The notes below the pieces were generated by a model. It was not told where the DNA came from. It made no database searches and saw nothing but the letters and a program-made list of their open reading frames with translations. Positions 1 to 7,762 of a stretch of 64,000 bases of DNA are shown here, piece by piece. The position numbers and the translations under genes are program-made. The DNA is taken from contig NZ_JAUYSS010000054.1 in assembly GCF_030695525.1 (NCBI RefSeq), forward strand, positions 1-64,000. Reading direction: 5' to 3'. Origin of the DNA: Daejeonella sp. (GTDB taxonomy: Bacteria; Bacteroidota; Bacteroidia; Sphingobacteriales; Sphingobacteriaceae). Every line of letters begins with the position of its first letter. Position 1 is the first letter of the stretch.

Positions 1-175
1 CTGTTGTTTAGCACAGTGTTCTCACTGTACTGACTGTGCAAGAAGGAGTCAGGAGACTCCTCACCATTGGACAATCCGTAGAGACGCTGCGCTTAACTCT
101 ACGGACAGTGCGTAAATGTGCTAATTTGCTTACTCCCTTCGATAAATAAACAAAACACCAAATTTACAACTCAAC

Positions 176-257
176 CTTGCAGTATCATTAAACCCTATCC
201 TCCGGAGAGGGCAGCACCAGATTTGAAACCAGAAGCTACGTAAAGAGGGTGAGGCCC
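176..257. repeat. 82-bp dispersed repeat, copy 1
   Basis: This copy has the same length and order as the copy at 1896-1977: it begins CTTGCAGTATC, passes a CCCTnTC...GAGAGGG hairpin and ends AGGGTGAGGCCC. The middle part diverges. It is non-coding and sits downstream of the hydrolase gene. Confidence 0.75.
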
Positions 258-285
258 CCAATTTGCTAATTCGACAAAAGGAAGA

Positions 286-335
286 TGTGAATGACGAAAT
301 CGACCTTCTAAACGCCTAGGTGATTTCGTAAGTCC
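286..335. repeat. GACGAAATC palindromic repeat, copy 1
   Basis: Imperfect inverted repeat with arms ATGACGAAATC and GATTTCGTAAGTC around a core containing CGCCTAGG. Related copies are at 2071-2117, 2221-2266 and 3332-3378. This copy abuts the stop codon of the hydrolase gene at 339, so it could also act as a transcript-end hairpin. Confidence 0.7.
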
Positions 336-338
336 AAA

Positions 339-1631
339 TTACCCTTTCAACCACTGATCAAACCAGTCGAAAGCTTCCTTCTGCATATCGCTATCAAATT
401 TATGCGGACCAGGATAATAGGAGCACTTATACTTATCCTCAGCTTTTGCTTTGGTATAGACATCTTTCAGGATTTTATCGGCATTCTGCATTTCCGGAAG
501 GGTATACAATTGATCGTCAGAATCGTTTAATATCAGCGTTGGAAGCGGAGCCCTTAATCCAAGAATCTCGGGAAAGTCCATTTCATTTGGCAGAATTGGA
601 ACATAAGTCATCCAGGTATGAGTAAAAGACTTGTTGAGTATCAGATCTTTCCAGGTTGTCATGAAGCCAACGCAGACTGCACACTTTATTCTGGAATCTA
701 AACCACCCATAAATACCGTACGCATACCTCCACCAGATAATCCTGCGCATCCAACCTGATCCGGATTCACATCTTTTCGGGCGCATAAAACATCCAGGGC
801 TTTCTGATCTTCAGCAAAAAAGACACCCGGCCAGGTGGTACCTGCACAAAACAACGACTTCGCCATAATATGCTCATGATCAGATGCCCAGGTATTATAT
901 GCTTTAATATTTTCGGAATTTTCAGGATCTTTATCACTCAAATTCTTACGCATAGTTGAGGGAACATCCTCCATCATTACCCTGCGGCTGGCAAATGGAA
1001 AGGCATCAGAAACCAAAACAACATACCCACGTTTTGCAATCTCATTGGCCCATGCCATGCCGCTGTAATATTCTTTCTGATGCTCCACCATATCCGGATG
1101 CTGTTTATCAGAAGTACGTGTAATTTTTCTGGTTCCAAAATATTTGTTCGCTCCATGATCATGAAATGCAAGAATTCCAGGTAATGGTCCCTTTGCATTT
1201 ACAGGTTTGAGCAAAATAGCCTCAGTCGGACGCCCGTATGGCAATTGCCAGCTAAGCTCTTCAATATGCAAACCATCGTATTCGTATTGCTTTTTTACAG
1301 TAACCGTAGGAGTACCCCCGATTTCAGGAATGCCCAGGCGATCGAGAATGCGCTCATTTGCAGAGGCTTTCCATTGATCAATATTTTGCCATTTCGTATT
1401 CCTGAACGAGTGGGAAGGTATCTTGTTTTCAATCAGCGAACTGGCCCAGGGGCCATAGAGACCAATGATACTTTGCTTTGTCGGATCCAGTATTTCATCA
1501 TCAACAATCGGCGCATTTGCACCCTTTTTCGAATCAGTACAGGATGCGAGACTGCTCAGCATACTGCTGCTAACCACACCAACTCCGGCAATGCCAGCTA
1601 CCTTAAGAAAATCTCTGCGATTATTATTCAT
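339..1631 (-). CDS. Tat-exported alpha/beta-hydrolase lipoprotein (dienelactone hydrolase / acetyl xylan esterase-like)
   Basis: A 430-residue secreted hydrolase. The N-terminus NNNRRDFLK is a twin-arginine signal, and LASC around Cys31 is a lipobox, so the mature protein is probably a lipid-anchored periplasmic or surface protein. The alpha/beta-hydrolase fold is shown by an HDHG oxyanion segment (157-160), the nucleophile elbow GLSGG with Ser299, a candidate acidic residue at Asp372/373 (SDDQ) and His410 (GPHKF) near the C-terminus. Esters of plant or microbial polysaccharides are plausible substrates by family resemblance, but nothing here fixes the substrate. It stands alone, with repeat-rich spacers on both sides. 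Confidence 0.8.
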   Translation of the reverse strand: MNNNRRDFLKVAGIAGVGVVSSSMLSSLASCTDSKKGANAPIVDDEILDPTKQSIIGLYGPWASSLIENKIPSHSFRNTKWQNIDQWKASANERILDRLGIPEIGGTPTVTVKKQYEYDGLHIEELSWQLPYGRPTEAILLKPVNAKGPLPGILAFHDHGANKYFGTRKITRTSDKQHPDMVEHQKEYYSGMAWANEIAKRGYVVLVSDAFPFASRRVMMEDVPSTMRKNLSDKDPENSENIKAYNTWASDHEHIMAKSLFCAGTTWPGVFFAEDQKALDVLCARKDVNPDQVGCAGLSGGGMRTVFMGGLDSRIKCAVCVGFMTTWKDLILNKSFTHTWMTYVPILPNEMDFPEILGLRAPLPTLILNDSDDQLYTLPEMQNADKILKDVYTKAKAEDKYKCSYYPGPHKFDSDMQKEAFDWFDQWLKG

Positions 1632-1767
1632 CTGCTTATTTTTTATTGTTTTCTTTTGTCATCCCACAGCTGCAGGATTAAAATCAAATTATAAAACAAG
1701 ATAAGAGATTTTTTAAATAGAGTGCAAGAAGGGGGTAGGTTTTATACTTAATTCGGTTATCGGAAAT

Positions 1768-1795
1768 CTGATGCCTGATGTCTGATGTCTGAGAT
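1768..1795. repeat. Degenerate heptamer tandem array (CTGATGn)
   Basis: Four consecutive 7-bp units: CTGATGC, CTGATGT, CTGATGT, CTGAGAT. Arrays with the same 7-bp period but different unit sequences occur elsewhere in this window, for example at 3186, 7134, 20347 and 31643. Confidence 0.8.
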
Positions 1796-1895
1796 ATCCT
1801 GCTTGATTGGAGGAATTAGCCTAAAACTTTTATTGGATTCTTAATAGCTGCGAAATCTAATGTTTTTATATATAGGCTTCAAATTGGAGAATATT

Positions 1896-1977
1896 CTTGC
1901 AGTATCTTTAAACCCTCTCTTCTGGAGAGGGCCACATTGATTCTGAAATCAACGGTTTCGCAATAAGGGTGAGGCCC
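1896..1977. repeat. 82-bp dispersed repeat, copy 2
   Basis: Second copy of the repeat at 176-257. It holds the hairpin CCCTCTC/GAGAGGG (loop TTCTG) and ends AGGGTGAGGCCC. Both copies are exactly 82 bp and run in the same direction. Confidence 0.8.
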
Positions 1978-2070
1978 AAAAAGTACTTGAATAAAGACAT
2001 TAAAATAATGGATAAAGATTTTCAATTGTAGAACCCCCGAATCGACAAAAAGCTCCCAATCTCGGTGAGC

Positions 2071-2117
2071 GACTGACGAAATCTACTTTCCGCTCGCCTA
2101 TGTAATTTCGCAAGTCC
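2071..2117. repeat. GACGAAATC palindromic repeat, copy 2
   Basis: Arms GACTGACGAAATC and AATTTCGCAAGTC flank a core containing CCGCTCGCC. The core is nearly identical to that of the copy at 3332-3378. Confidence 0.8.
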
Positions 2118-2122
2118 TTTCC

Positions 2123-2210
2123 ATCGACAAATTGACAAATCATCTCATTGACAAATCATTCCCCATTTGCTAATTTTCAAATTTGTTAATTCCTGATTGC
2201 CAAATCGCTA
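2123..2210. repeat. Degenerate octamer tandem array, 11 units
   Basis: Eleven successive 8-bp units can be read without a gap, among them ATCGACAA, ATTGACAA, ATCATCTC, ATTGACAA, TAATTTTC and AATCGCTA. The period is constant while the unit drifts. The same style of array occurs at 3275, 3404, 9222, 9366 and 27927. Confidence 0.75.
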
Positions 2211-2220
2211 ACCCAGATGT

Positions 2221-2266
2221 GACTGACGAAATCTAATTCCGCTCGCCCAGGTGATTTAGTAAGTCC
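2221..2266. repeat. GACGAAATC palindromic repeat, copy 3
   Basis: Arms GACTGACGAAATC and GATTTAGTAAGTCC surround a CCGCTCGCC core. It is one base shorter in the core than copies 2 and 4. Confidence 0.8.
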
Positions 2267-2317
2267 TTACCCCACCCAATAGCTACCTGGTTGCTCATTT
2301 TCAAATTTTCAAATCCC

Positions 2318-3178
2318 TTACCTAATCAAACCAAGCAAGTACTCCCCATATCCGCTTTTCATGAGAGGTTCTGCAACTTTCTTCAACTGTTCTGAATTGA
2401 TGAACTTCATTTGAAATGCAATCTCCTCGATGCAGCCTATCTTTAAACCCTGCCGCTCTTCAATGACCTGCACAAATTGACCAGCCTGCATCAGGGAATT
2501 AAACGTTCCTGTATCCAACCAGGCGGTTCCACGACTTAAAACCCCAACTTTTAGTTTTCCCTGTTGTAAATACTCACGGTTTACATCCGTTATCTCGTAT
2601 TCCCCCCTTGGTGATGGCTTGATATTTTTGGCAATCTGCACTACTGAATTATTGTAGAAATATAATCCCGGGACAGCATAATTGGATTTTGGCTTAAGGG
2701 GTTTTTCTTCAATAGAAAGTGCATTAAAGTCTTTATCAAATTCAACTACTCCATATCGTTCAGGGTCAGATACCTGGTAGGCAAATACAATCCCCCCTTC
2801 AGGATTCTGAATTGACGGTAAGAGGTTGCTGATAGAATCCCCATGAAAGATATTATCCCCGAGTATTAGTGCAACATCATCGTCAGCAATAAACTTTTCA
2901 CCGATCACAAAAGCCTGAGCAAGCCCGTTCGGGACTTTTTGTTCAGCATAAGAAAATTTACAACCTATCCGGCTTCCATCGCCCAGAAGTTTCTCAAAAT
3001 TGGGAAGGTCATGCGGAGTAGAGATGATCAGAATCTCACGAATTCCTGCCTGCATCAGGGTAGAAAGCGGGTAATAAATCATTGGCTTATCGTAAACAGG
3101 CATCAACTGCTTGCTCACCGCCAAGGTAAGTGGATGCAACCTGGTTCCTGATCCTCCTGCGAGTATAATTCCTTTCAT
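2318..3178 (-). CDS. rmlA: Glucose-1-phosphate thymidylyltransferase
   Basis: Makes dTDP-glucose from glucose-1-phosphate and dTTP, the first step of the dTDP-rhamnose pathway for surface glycans. The 286 residues match the usual length. The nucleotide-binding loop [11 protein letters not shown] is at residues 8-18, followed by [12 protein letters not shown], then GDNIFHG near residue 110 and the EEKP segment (around 160). The other rml genes are not in this window. It stands alone: upstream is a heptamer array (3186-3220), downstream a repeat-rich spacer. No clear -7 box was found. Confidence 0.95.
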   Translation of the reverse strand: MKGIILAGGSGTRLHPLTLAVSKQLMPVYDKPMIYYPLSTLMQAGIREILIISTPHDLPNFEKLLGDGSRIGCKFSYAEQKVPNGLAQAFVIGEKFIADDDVALILGDNIFHGDSISNLLPSIQNPEGGIVFAYQVSDPERYGVVEFDKDFNALSIEEKPLKPKSNYAVPGLYFYNNSVVQIAKNIKPSPRGEYEITDVNREYLQQGKLKVGVLSRGTAWLDTGTFNSLMQAGQFVQVIEERQGLKIGCIEEIAFQMKFINSEQLKKVAEPLMKSGYGEYLLGLIR

Positions 3179-3185
3179 TGCTTTC

Positions 3186-3220
3186 TAGTTGTTGGTTGTT
3201 AGTTTGTTGATTGTTGGTAA
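3186..3220. repeat. Heptamer tandem array upstream of rmlA
   Basis: Five 7-bp units: TAGTTGT, TGGTTGT, TAGTTTG, TTGATTG, TTGGTAA. It begins only 7 bp upstream of the rmlA start codon, so it would lie in the rmlA leader or promoter. Confidence 0.75.
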
Positions 3221-3274
3221 GATCCTACTAAATGTCAAAAGATGTACTCCGTCATCCCCAACGAAGTAGGGACC

Positions 3275-3306
3275 AATTTGCTAATTTCCAAATTTGCTCA
3301 TTCCTA
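3275..3306. repeat. Octamer tandem array
   Basis: Four units: AATTTGCT, AATTTCCA, AATTTGCT, CATTCCTA. It is followed after 25 bp by the palindrome at 3332. The same succession of octamers then palindrome is seen at 2163-2266. Confidence 0.75.
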
Positions 3307-3331
3307 ATATCCAAGTCGCTTAGCAGGATGT

Positions 3332-3378
3332 GACTGACGAAATCTACTTTCCGCTCGCCTATGTGATTTCGCAAGTCC
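3332..3378. repeat. GACGAAATC palindromic repeat, copy 4
   Basis: Arms GACTGACGAAATC and GATTTCGCAAGTCC flank a TACTTTCCGCTCGCC core. This is the best-conserved member of the four-copy family. Confidence 0.85.
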
Positions 3379-3385
3379 TTTCCCC

Positions 3386-3435
3386 TCCCGATAGTTATCG
3401 GGATGCTAATTATCAAATTTGCTAATTTGCTAATT
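3386..3435. repeat. CCCGATA hairpin followed by octamer array
   Basis: A perfect 8-bp hairpin TCCCGATA/TATCGGGA (3386-3403, 2-nt loop) leads directly into four octamers ending in TGCTAATT repeats (3404-3435). A related hairpin, AACCCGAT/ATCGGGTT, is at 12300-12319. It lies just downstream of the lptC stop and may help end that transcript. Confidence 0.65.
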
Positions 3436-3454
3436 CTCTTCCATCGACAAACCC

Positions 3455-4018
3455 TTAAAACCCCTGCTCCCCAGTCAATCTCAAATCGCCGGTTGATTGA
3501 ACAATCTCGTAATACGAAAAATCTTCATTTGCCCAAAAACTGGTCCCATAAAGTATATTCTGGTTGGAGGTAATACTGACAAGTCTGTTCGAATAAAATC
3601 GCTTTTTGGTTTCATCCCAAATCAGTTCTTCGGATTTAAATGTCTCGCCTTTAATATTAGTGACAACAACATTCCGCTTAAGTTCAACAATATTCTCACG
3701 CTCGCGACGAATTGCATAATCAGCCTTAACCCGACTGGATTCCTGTTGATACGGATCATAAAAAATCACAGTCACACCTTTATTCATCTCAATATAAGGC
3801 TTCTCTGTTTTAAAATTAAGTAATTCGGGGGTGATAAGTTTGGCTTTTACAATCGAAGAATCACTGTAAATGATTTCTACACCTGTGGATTTATCAACAG
3901 GGACCAACATTTTCTTAGCAGATATTTGTTCAACCTTGCGCAGATCATTTTCACAGGCAAACAGCAGAAGTATTCCTACATAAAGAACAGCACCGTATAT
4001 GCAGCGCCGGATTTTCAT
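3455..4018 (-). CDS. lptC: LPS export periplasmic protein LptC-like lipoprotein
   Basis: A 187-residue protein resembling LptC, which bridges the inner-membrane LPS extractor to the periplasmic LptA bridge. The N-terminus has a hydrophobic stretch ending in LFAC (Cys22), which looks like a lipobox rather than the plain anchor of the E. coli protein. The beta-rich middle (IEMNKGVTVIFYDP, ADYAIRRERENIVELKRNVVV) is typical of the LptC/OstA fold. It follows the outer-membrane protein gene by 3 bp and is probably the last gene of the coaX operon. Confidence 0.8.
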   Translation of the reverse strand: MKIRRCIYGAVLYVGILLLFACENDLRKVEQISAKKMLVPVDKSTGVEIIYSDSSIVKAKLITPELLNFKTEKPYIEMNKGVTVIFYDPYQQESSRVKADYAIRRERENIVELKRNVVVTNIKGETFKSEELIWDETKKRFYSNRLVSITSNQNILYGTSFWANEDFSYYEIVQSTGDLRLTGEQGF

Positions 4019-4021
4019 ACA

Positions 4022-5317
4022 TTAATCAATATAGGTTTTCTGGAACCACTTATCATTTAGCGTAAAGCCAAGATGAATATTAACAAACCGATCCCGAACA
4101 AGGTTGTTCATTTCGGTGCCGCGCTGGCCAATCTCTGTAGACAGATTTATTTTGTAGAAACTGGATCGGTTACGGGGTAGTGGGAAACCAAATCCAAAAT
4201 TAAGAGCATATTGATTGATATCATTGTTGCCAATCTTTACAAAGGTTTTGTCGTATTTAACCCCTAAACGGTAATCAATTAGTTTAAAATAACTGCTAAC
4301 AGAATTTGCATCCGGTGTAAACTGTCCGCCCACAATAATACCATAGCTGTCATTTAAGCCCGGGTTTGTACTTCCTTCCCTATAGTCTGACCACCTACTG
4401 AAGGTGACATCAGCCCCAAACAGCCATTCATTCGTCTTTTCAAAGGCAAAACCGGCTGTATGAGTTAAGGGCATTTGAATTTTAGTTTTAGCTCCCTCTG
4501 CAAAATAGGTACTATCAGCAGCAGCAAGTTCGTCACCTAATACATCTTTTCTGTACCGGGTGGTAACAGTATTACTTTTAGAGTTCAGGCCATTCCCGGA
4601 GTTTCCAGAATAACCCAAAATGAGTTTGGTCTTACTACTAATTTCAGCAGAGTACTGTAAGGCATAATCATAACTCATGCCTCCAACAGAATTGCTGTAT
4701 TGAGTACGGGAGTTAAAAGCCACTGTAGACTCATTCACAAACTCAAAAGCTCTTGTTTGTTTCAGGCTTCCGAAAAGATAAGCAACGTTAAAACCTAAAC
4801 TCAGATTTTTATTTATCCTAAAGCCATAACCCAAATAAGCTTTTGACATTCCACCTTCGCCCCCGTAAACATAATTTACTTTGCTTGTATCAACCGTGCC
4901 GGAATTCATAAATTGATACCCCAGATCACTGTATGGAACAAGACCGAAACTAACCGCCGAAAATCTATTTACAGGCACACCAAAAGTAATATGGCTTAGC
5001 GTGGAGTTAAACTGCCTTTTTCCGGATACCCCTCCCTTACTTAATTTTCGGAGATCCATCGAAGCCCCAACATCAAAAGTAGTCAGTTCGAGGGTTGAAT
5101 AAGATGCCGGGTTTGCAAGATTTATATTATCATACAATCCTGGTTTACGAATTCCCATGCTTAAACCGCCCATTCCCCTGTTCTGGGGTAATAAAGAACC
5201 ACTCAGGTCACCCAGACCAAATTGTGAATACGGAGAGGAAGAAGTTACTTGTGCTGTTGCAGAAAAACTCATTGCAAACAGAAAAAGAAAAAATATATTT
5301 CTAAATGTCTTAATCAT
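4022..5317 (-). CDS. Outer-membrane beta-barrel protein, function unknown
   Basis: A 431-residue exported protein. A signal peptide of about 22 residues ends SFSATA before QVTSSSPYS. The rest is rich in alternating, glycine- and aromatic-rich strands, with the GMGGLSMG and NLANPASY segments seen in Bacteroidota barrel proteins of the PorV/FadL type. It overlaps coaX by 8 bp upstream and lies 3 bp from lptC downstream, so the three are co-transcribed. Placement next to lptC suggests an envelope role, but that is inference only. Confidence 0.75.
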   Translation of the reverse strand: MIKTFRNIFFLFLFAMSFSATAQVTSSSPYSQFGLGDLSGSLLPQNRGMGGLSMGIRKPGLYDNINLANPASYSTLELTTFDVGASMDLRKLSKGGVSGKRQFNSTLSHITFGVPVNRFSAVSFGLVPYSDLGYQFMNSGTVDTSKVNYVYGGEGGMSKAYLGYGFRINKNLSLGFNVAYLFGSLKQTRAFEFVNESTVAFNSRTQYSNSVGGMSYDYALQYSAEISSKTKLILGYSGNSGNGLNSKSNTVTTRYRKDVLGDELAAADSTYFAEGAKTKIQMPLTHTAGFAFEKTNEWLFGADVTFSRWSDYREGSTNPGLNDSYGIIVGGQFTPDANSVSSYFKLIDYRLGVKYDKTFVKIGNNDINQYALNFGFGFPLPRNRSSFYKINLSTEIGQRGTEMNNLVRDRFVNIHLGFTLNDKWFQKTYID

Positions 5318-6047
5318 TGTTGTTTATAACTTCATTTAAACCAATTAATACCAAATCAGGCTCGGTTTTTAAAGTGTGGGCAAAGATGCTATTTTTAAGC
5401 CTAGTATCAAAAAAAATCGCATCCCCTCCGCATAGTATAACCAATAATCCGGGATATCGGGATCTGTAGATCTCAATCATCCCCCTAACTTCCTCAGTAC
5501 AACCATTCAATACCCCTGAAAGCATCGCAGTTGGGGTGTCATATCCCTGCCAGTCAGTATAGTTTGTAAGTTCAACCTCCGGCAATCGTCCGGTGAACGT
5601 ATGCATAGCCTGTAACCTCATGTTTAAGCCCGGTGAGATACTCCCTCCTTCGTAAACCCCTGCTGTGTCAACCGCGTCGTAAGTAATACATGTACCCGCA
5701 TCAATAACCAGACAATTCGTATCTGGAAAAAGTGATTTGGCACCAATTACTCCGGCAAGCCTGTCTAAACCCAAAGTTTCAGGACTTTTGTATTTATTAA
5801 TCACCCCTGCATTTACACTTGCCGAGAATCGGATATATTTTGTCTTTTCTTTCAGGAGGTCTTCCAGAATAATTATATCATCATTGACAGATGAAATTAT
5901 GCTGTGGGTAATCTGGTGAGTACCAAGCAAAGCCTTCAATTGAATAGTATCAATCTTCCCGGTATTCCCCGACTCAGTAAGTTTGCGTTTATCAAAAACA
6001 GCAAACTTTGTTCTTGAGTTGCCAATATCAATAACCAGGTGCGCCAT
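5310..6047 (-). CDS. coaX: Type III pantothenate kinase
   Basis: Phosphorylates pantothenate in the first step of coenzyme A synthesis. The 245 residues show the ASKHA phosphate-binding start DIGNSRTKFA (Asp7), the family GLDR motif at 93-96, DAGT (116-119), and GGSISPGL near 135-142. It is the first gene of a three-gene overlapping set with the outer-membrane protein and lptC. Gene start is the ATG at 6047; upstream lies a short AT-rich spacer. Confidence 0.95.
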   Translation of the reverse strand: MAHLVIDIGNSRTKFAVFDKRKLTESGNTGKIDTIQLKALLGTHQITHSIISSVNDDIIILEDLLKEKTKYIRFSASVNAGVINKYKSPETLGLDRLAGVIGAKSLFPDTNCLVIDAGTCITYDAVDTAGVYEGGSISPGLNMRLQAMHTFTGRLPEVELTNYTDWQGYDTPTAMLSGVLNGCTEEVRGMIEIYRSRYPGLLVILCGGDAIFFDTRLKNSIFAHTLKTEPDLVLIGLNEVINNND

Positions 6048-6147
6048 TAAATTTCAAATAAAGACTCCATAATACCCCACAAAGCTATTTAATTTTTGAA
6101 GCCGACAGATCTTATTTCTGTTAAAAAAGGTTAAATCGTTCTACTTA

Positions 6148-7128
6148 TCAGAATAACTGGAAATAAATAATACAGGCTGCCAGAACCAAATAAAGGCTTT
6201 CATAAATCCATCTTTTGCCCGAGTGAAGAAAATAGTACGCCATCAGGGCAGAAGCAGGCGGGACACAGAACAAAAAATGATACAGAACCAGATTCTGTTT
6301 TAAATAGAAAGATAAAAGTCCGATAATGAACATAAAAAATAAAAGTTGGAACGATTTTCTAAGTTGAACTACACTTCTGAAAAAGTTCTGCTGCAATTGA
6401 AAAAAGCCCAGAACTAATATTATTATCACAGGTATCAGTACCAGAGAATCATAAAGGTTGATGCGAAGATTGGTAGGAAATTTAGTTGTTAAAGGCAACC
6501 ATATACGATAGAACTTGTCCAAAGAATCATTCCAATAATAAAAAACGGCAAGAAAAAAGAAAATGGTAATAAATCCTGCAATAACTGCAAACCATTCTCT
6601 CCAGTTGAAAGGTCTGAAGATTACCAGACTGATCCATATTAGGGGAAGCATAGATATAAATGGGAAATAGACAAGGGTTCCTAAAGCCACAATCATTCCC
6701 AGATCATACATAACAGACCTTACCTCATCTCTTTTGTAAATACTCAGAAACTTATCGATCATCCATAATAACAAAAAATTGCATACCAACACCGGACTTA
6801 AAAGCAGGAAAGGACTGAGTAAACTTCCTGTAGTAACATACATCAATGCGGGTAAAAAAGTAGGCTTCCCCAGCAGACCGTATGAATTAATTATTCTGTT
6901 AAACATTAAAGCCTGAATAATCAGAATAGTTTGTGCAATTAAAACGTTTCCTAAAGAACTGAATGCATTTTCGAGAGGGATATCCAACAACAGCCTTGCA
7001 AAAGGCTCCATAAACTCAAAACTAATTTCTTCAGGCAAATGAATAAATATACCAACCCTGAGAAGAGTGGCGATCCCTATCAGAAGAATGATGTTTAATG
7101 GATTAATACTTCTGAACTGCTTAATCAT
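6148..7128 (-). CDS. Polytopic membrane protein, DUF6427-like
   Basis: A 326-residue integral membrane protein with about nine or ten hydrophobic helices, running from NPLNIILLIGIATLLR at the N-terminus to LYLVLAACIIYFQLF at the very end. There is no signal peptide and no catalytic motif that I recognise. Its length and pattern fit the Bacteroidota DUF6427 family, for which I know no function. It stands alone, with a heptamer array immediately upstream of its start. Confidence 0.65.
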   Translation of the reverse strand: MIKQFRSINPLNIILLIGIATLLRVGIFIHLPEEISFEFMEPFARLLLDIPLENAFSSLGNVLIAQTILIIQALMFNRIINSYGLLGKPTFLPALMYVTTGSLLSPFLLLSPVLVCNFLLLWMIDKFLSIYKRDEVRSVMYDLGMIVALGTLVYFPFISMLPLIWISLVIFRPFNWREWFAVIAGFITIFFFLAVFYYWNDSLDKFYRIWLPLTTKFPTNLRINLYDSLVLIPVIIILVLGFFQLQQNFFRSVVQLRKSFQLLFFMFIIGLLSFYLKQNLVLYHFLFCVPPASALMAYYFLHSGKRWIYESLYLVLAACIIYFQLF

Positions 7129-7133
7129 TTTAG

Positions 7134-7175
7134 TAGTGAGTAGTGCGTATTGAGTATTGAGTATTGAGTACTGGA
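7134..7175. repeat. Heptamer tandem array (TATTGAG), 6 units
   Basis: Units TAGTGAG, TAGTGCG, TATTGAG three times, TACTGGA. It starts 6 bp upstream of the membrane-protein start codon, in its likely leader or promoter region. Confidence 0.85.
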
Positions 7176-7216
7176 AAATTTGAATAAAATATGCTATTTT
7201 GTACCTTAATTAGAAA

Positions 7217-7251
7217 CCTCTGACCTCCGACCTCCGGCTTTCAGCTTTTAA
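7217..7251. repeat. Heptamer array overlapping the DinB-like gene end
   Basis: Units CCTCTGA, CCTCCGA, CCTCCGG, CTTTCAG, CTTTTAA. The last units overlap the stop and final codons of the gene ending at 7241, so the repeat has moved into, or grown out of, coding sequence. Confidence 0.75.
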
Positions 7252-7762
7252 GCCTCCTCCCAATCTTCCTAAGTTGCCTTGTATGATGCACAGTATGCAC
7301 TTCAATAAACCGGAACCATTCTTCTGCATTCAAAAGCCCAAGTCGGGGGTGTTTTGATTTTTGAAAGGAATCTGCCTGATGAATTTTTGATTTGACCTCC
7401 CCAAGACGGATTTTAAATTTAGAGATCAGATCAAGTGCATCCTCCCTGCTGATCTTTTTCGTCATTGCAGCAATCTTTGCCGGGGCTTTAAACTTTACAG
7501 GGGGAAATCTTCCAAAAAACAAAATAAGCCAGGCAAGCCAGTGAATTCGTTTCCTGTTCGGAACTCCAATGCCAGCAATACATTTCTCGATTGCAAGAAG
7601 TGATAACAGGTTGGATTGAAAGATATGAGAATAGGTTTCCGAATAGGACCATCCGCCATCCTGAGGACTTTGAATAAATTCTTCCTCAGATACTTTTACC
7701 AGAAGCTTCTCATATACTGATACAGTACTCAGCAGGGATCTGTAATGCCTTTCTACACTCAT
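7241..7762 (-). CDS. DinB-like four-helix metal-binding protein
   Basis: A 173-residue protein of the DinB/YfiT-like superfamily. The probable metal triad is His46 (in SETYSHIF) plus His156 and His160 (HTVHHTRQL) near the C-terminus, the usual spacing for this fold. Members include thiol transferases and many of unknown role, so no reaction is assigned. Its start overlaps the end of the upstream HAD nucleotidase gene by 4 bp, indicating translational coupling. Its 3' end runs into a heptamer repeat. Confidence 0.8.
   Translation of the reverse strand: MSVERHYRSLLSTVSVYEKLLVKVSEEEFIQSPQDGGWSYSETYSHIFQSNLLSLLAIEKCIAGIGVPNRKRIHWLAWLILFFGRFPPVKFKAPAKIAAMTKKISREDALDLISKFKIRLGEVKSKIHQADSFQKSKHPRLGLLNAEEWFRFIEVHTVHHTRQLRKIGRRLKS

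Larger units (their letters stand above)
1..338. other. Repeat-rich spacer at window start
   Basis: No gene is visible. Three perfect hairpins lie in a row: ACAGTG/CACTGT at 13-28, AGGAGTC/GACTCCT at 44-61, and TCCGTAGAG/CTCTACGGA at 75-105. They are followed by one copy of an 82-bp dispersed repeat (176-257) and one copy of a roughly 50-bp palindromic repeat (286-335). Confidence 0.7.
1632..2317. other. Gene-free spacer made largely of repeats
   Basis: This 686-bp spacer lies between the hydrolase start and the rmlA stop. It contains a heptamer array (1768-1795), the second 82-bp repeat (1896-1977), two GACGAAATC palindromes (2071-2117, 2221-2266) and an eleven-unit octamer array (2123-2210). 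No convincing ORF or promoter was seen. Confidence 0.7.

Noticed and set aside
1245-1694. A 149-codon open frame antisense to the Tat hydrolase gene
   Set aside because: It lies mostly over a clearly coding gene on the other strand, has no recognisable domain and no promoter box.
7134-7175. Heptamer array considered as a CRISPR array
   Set aside because: Units are 7 bp with no spacers, and no cas genes are present anywhere in the window.
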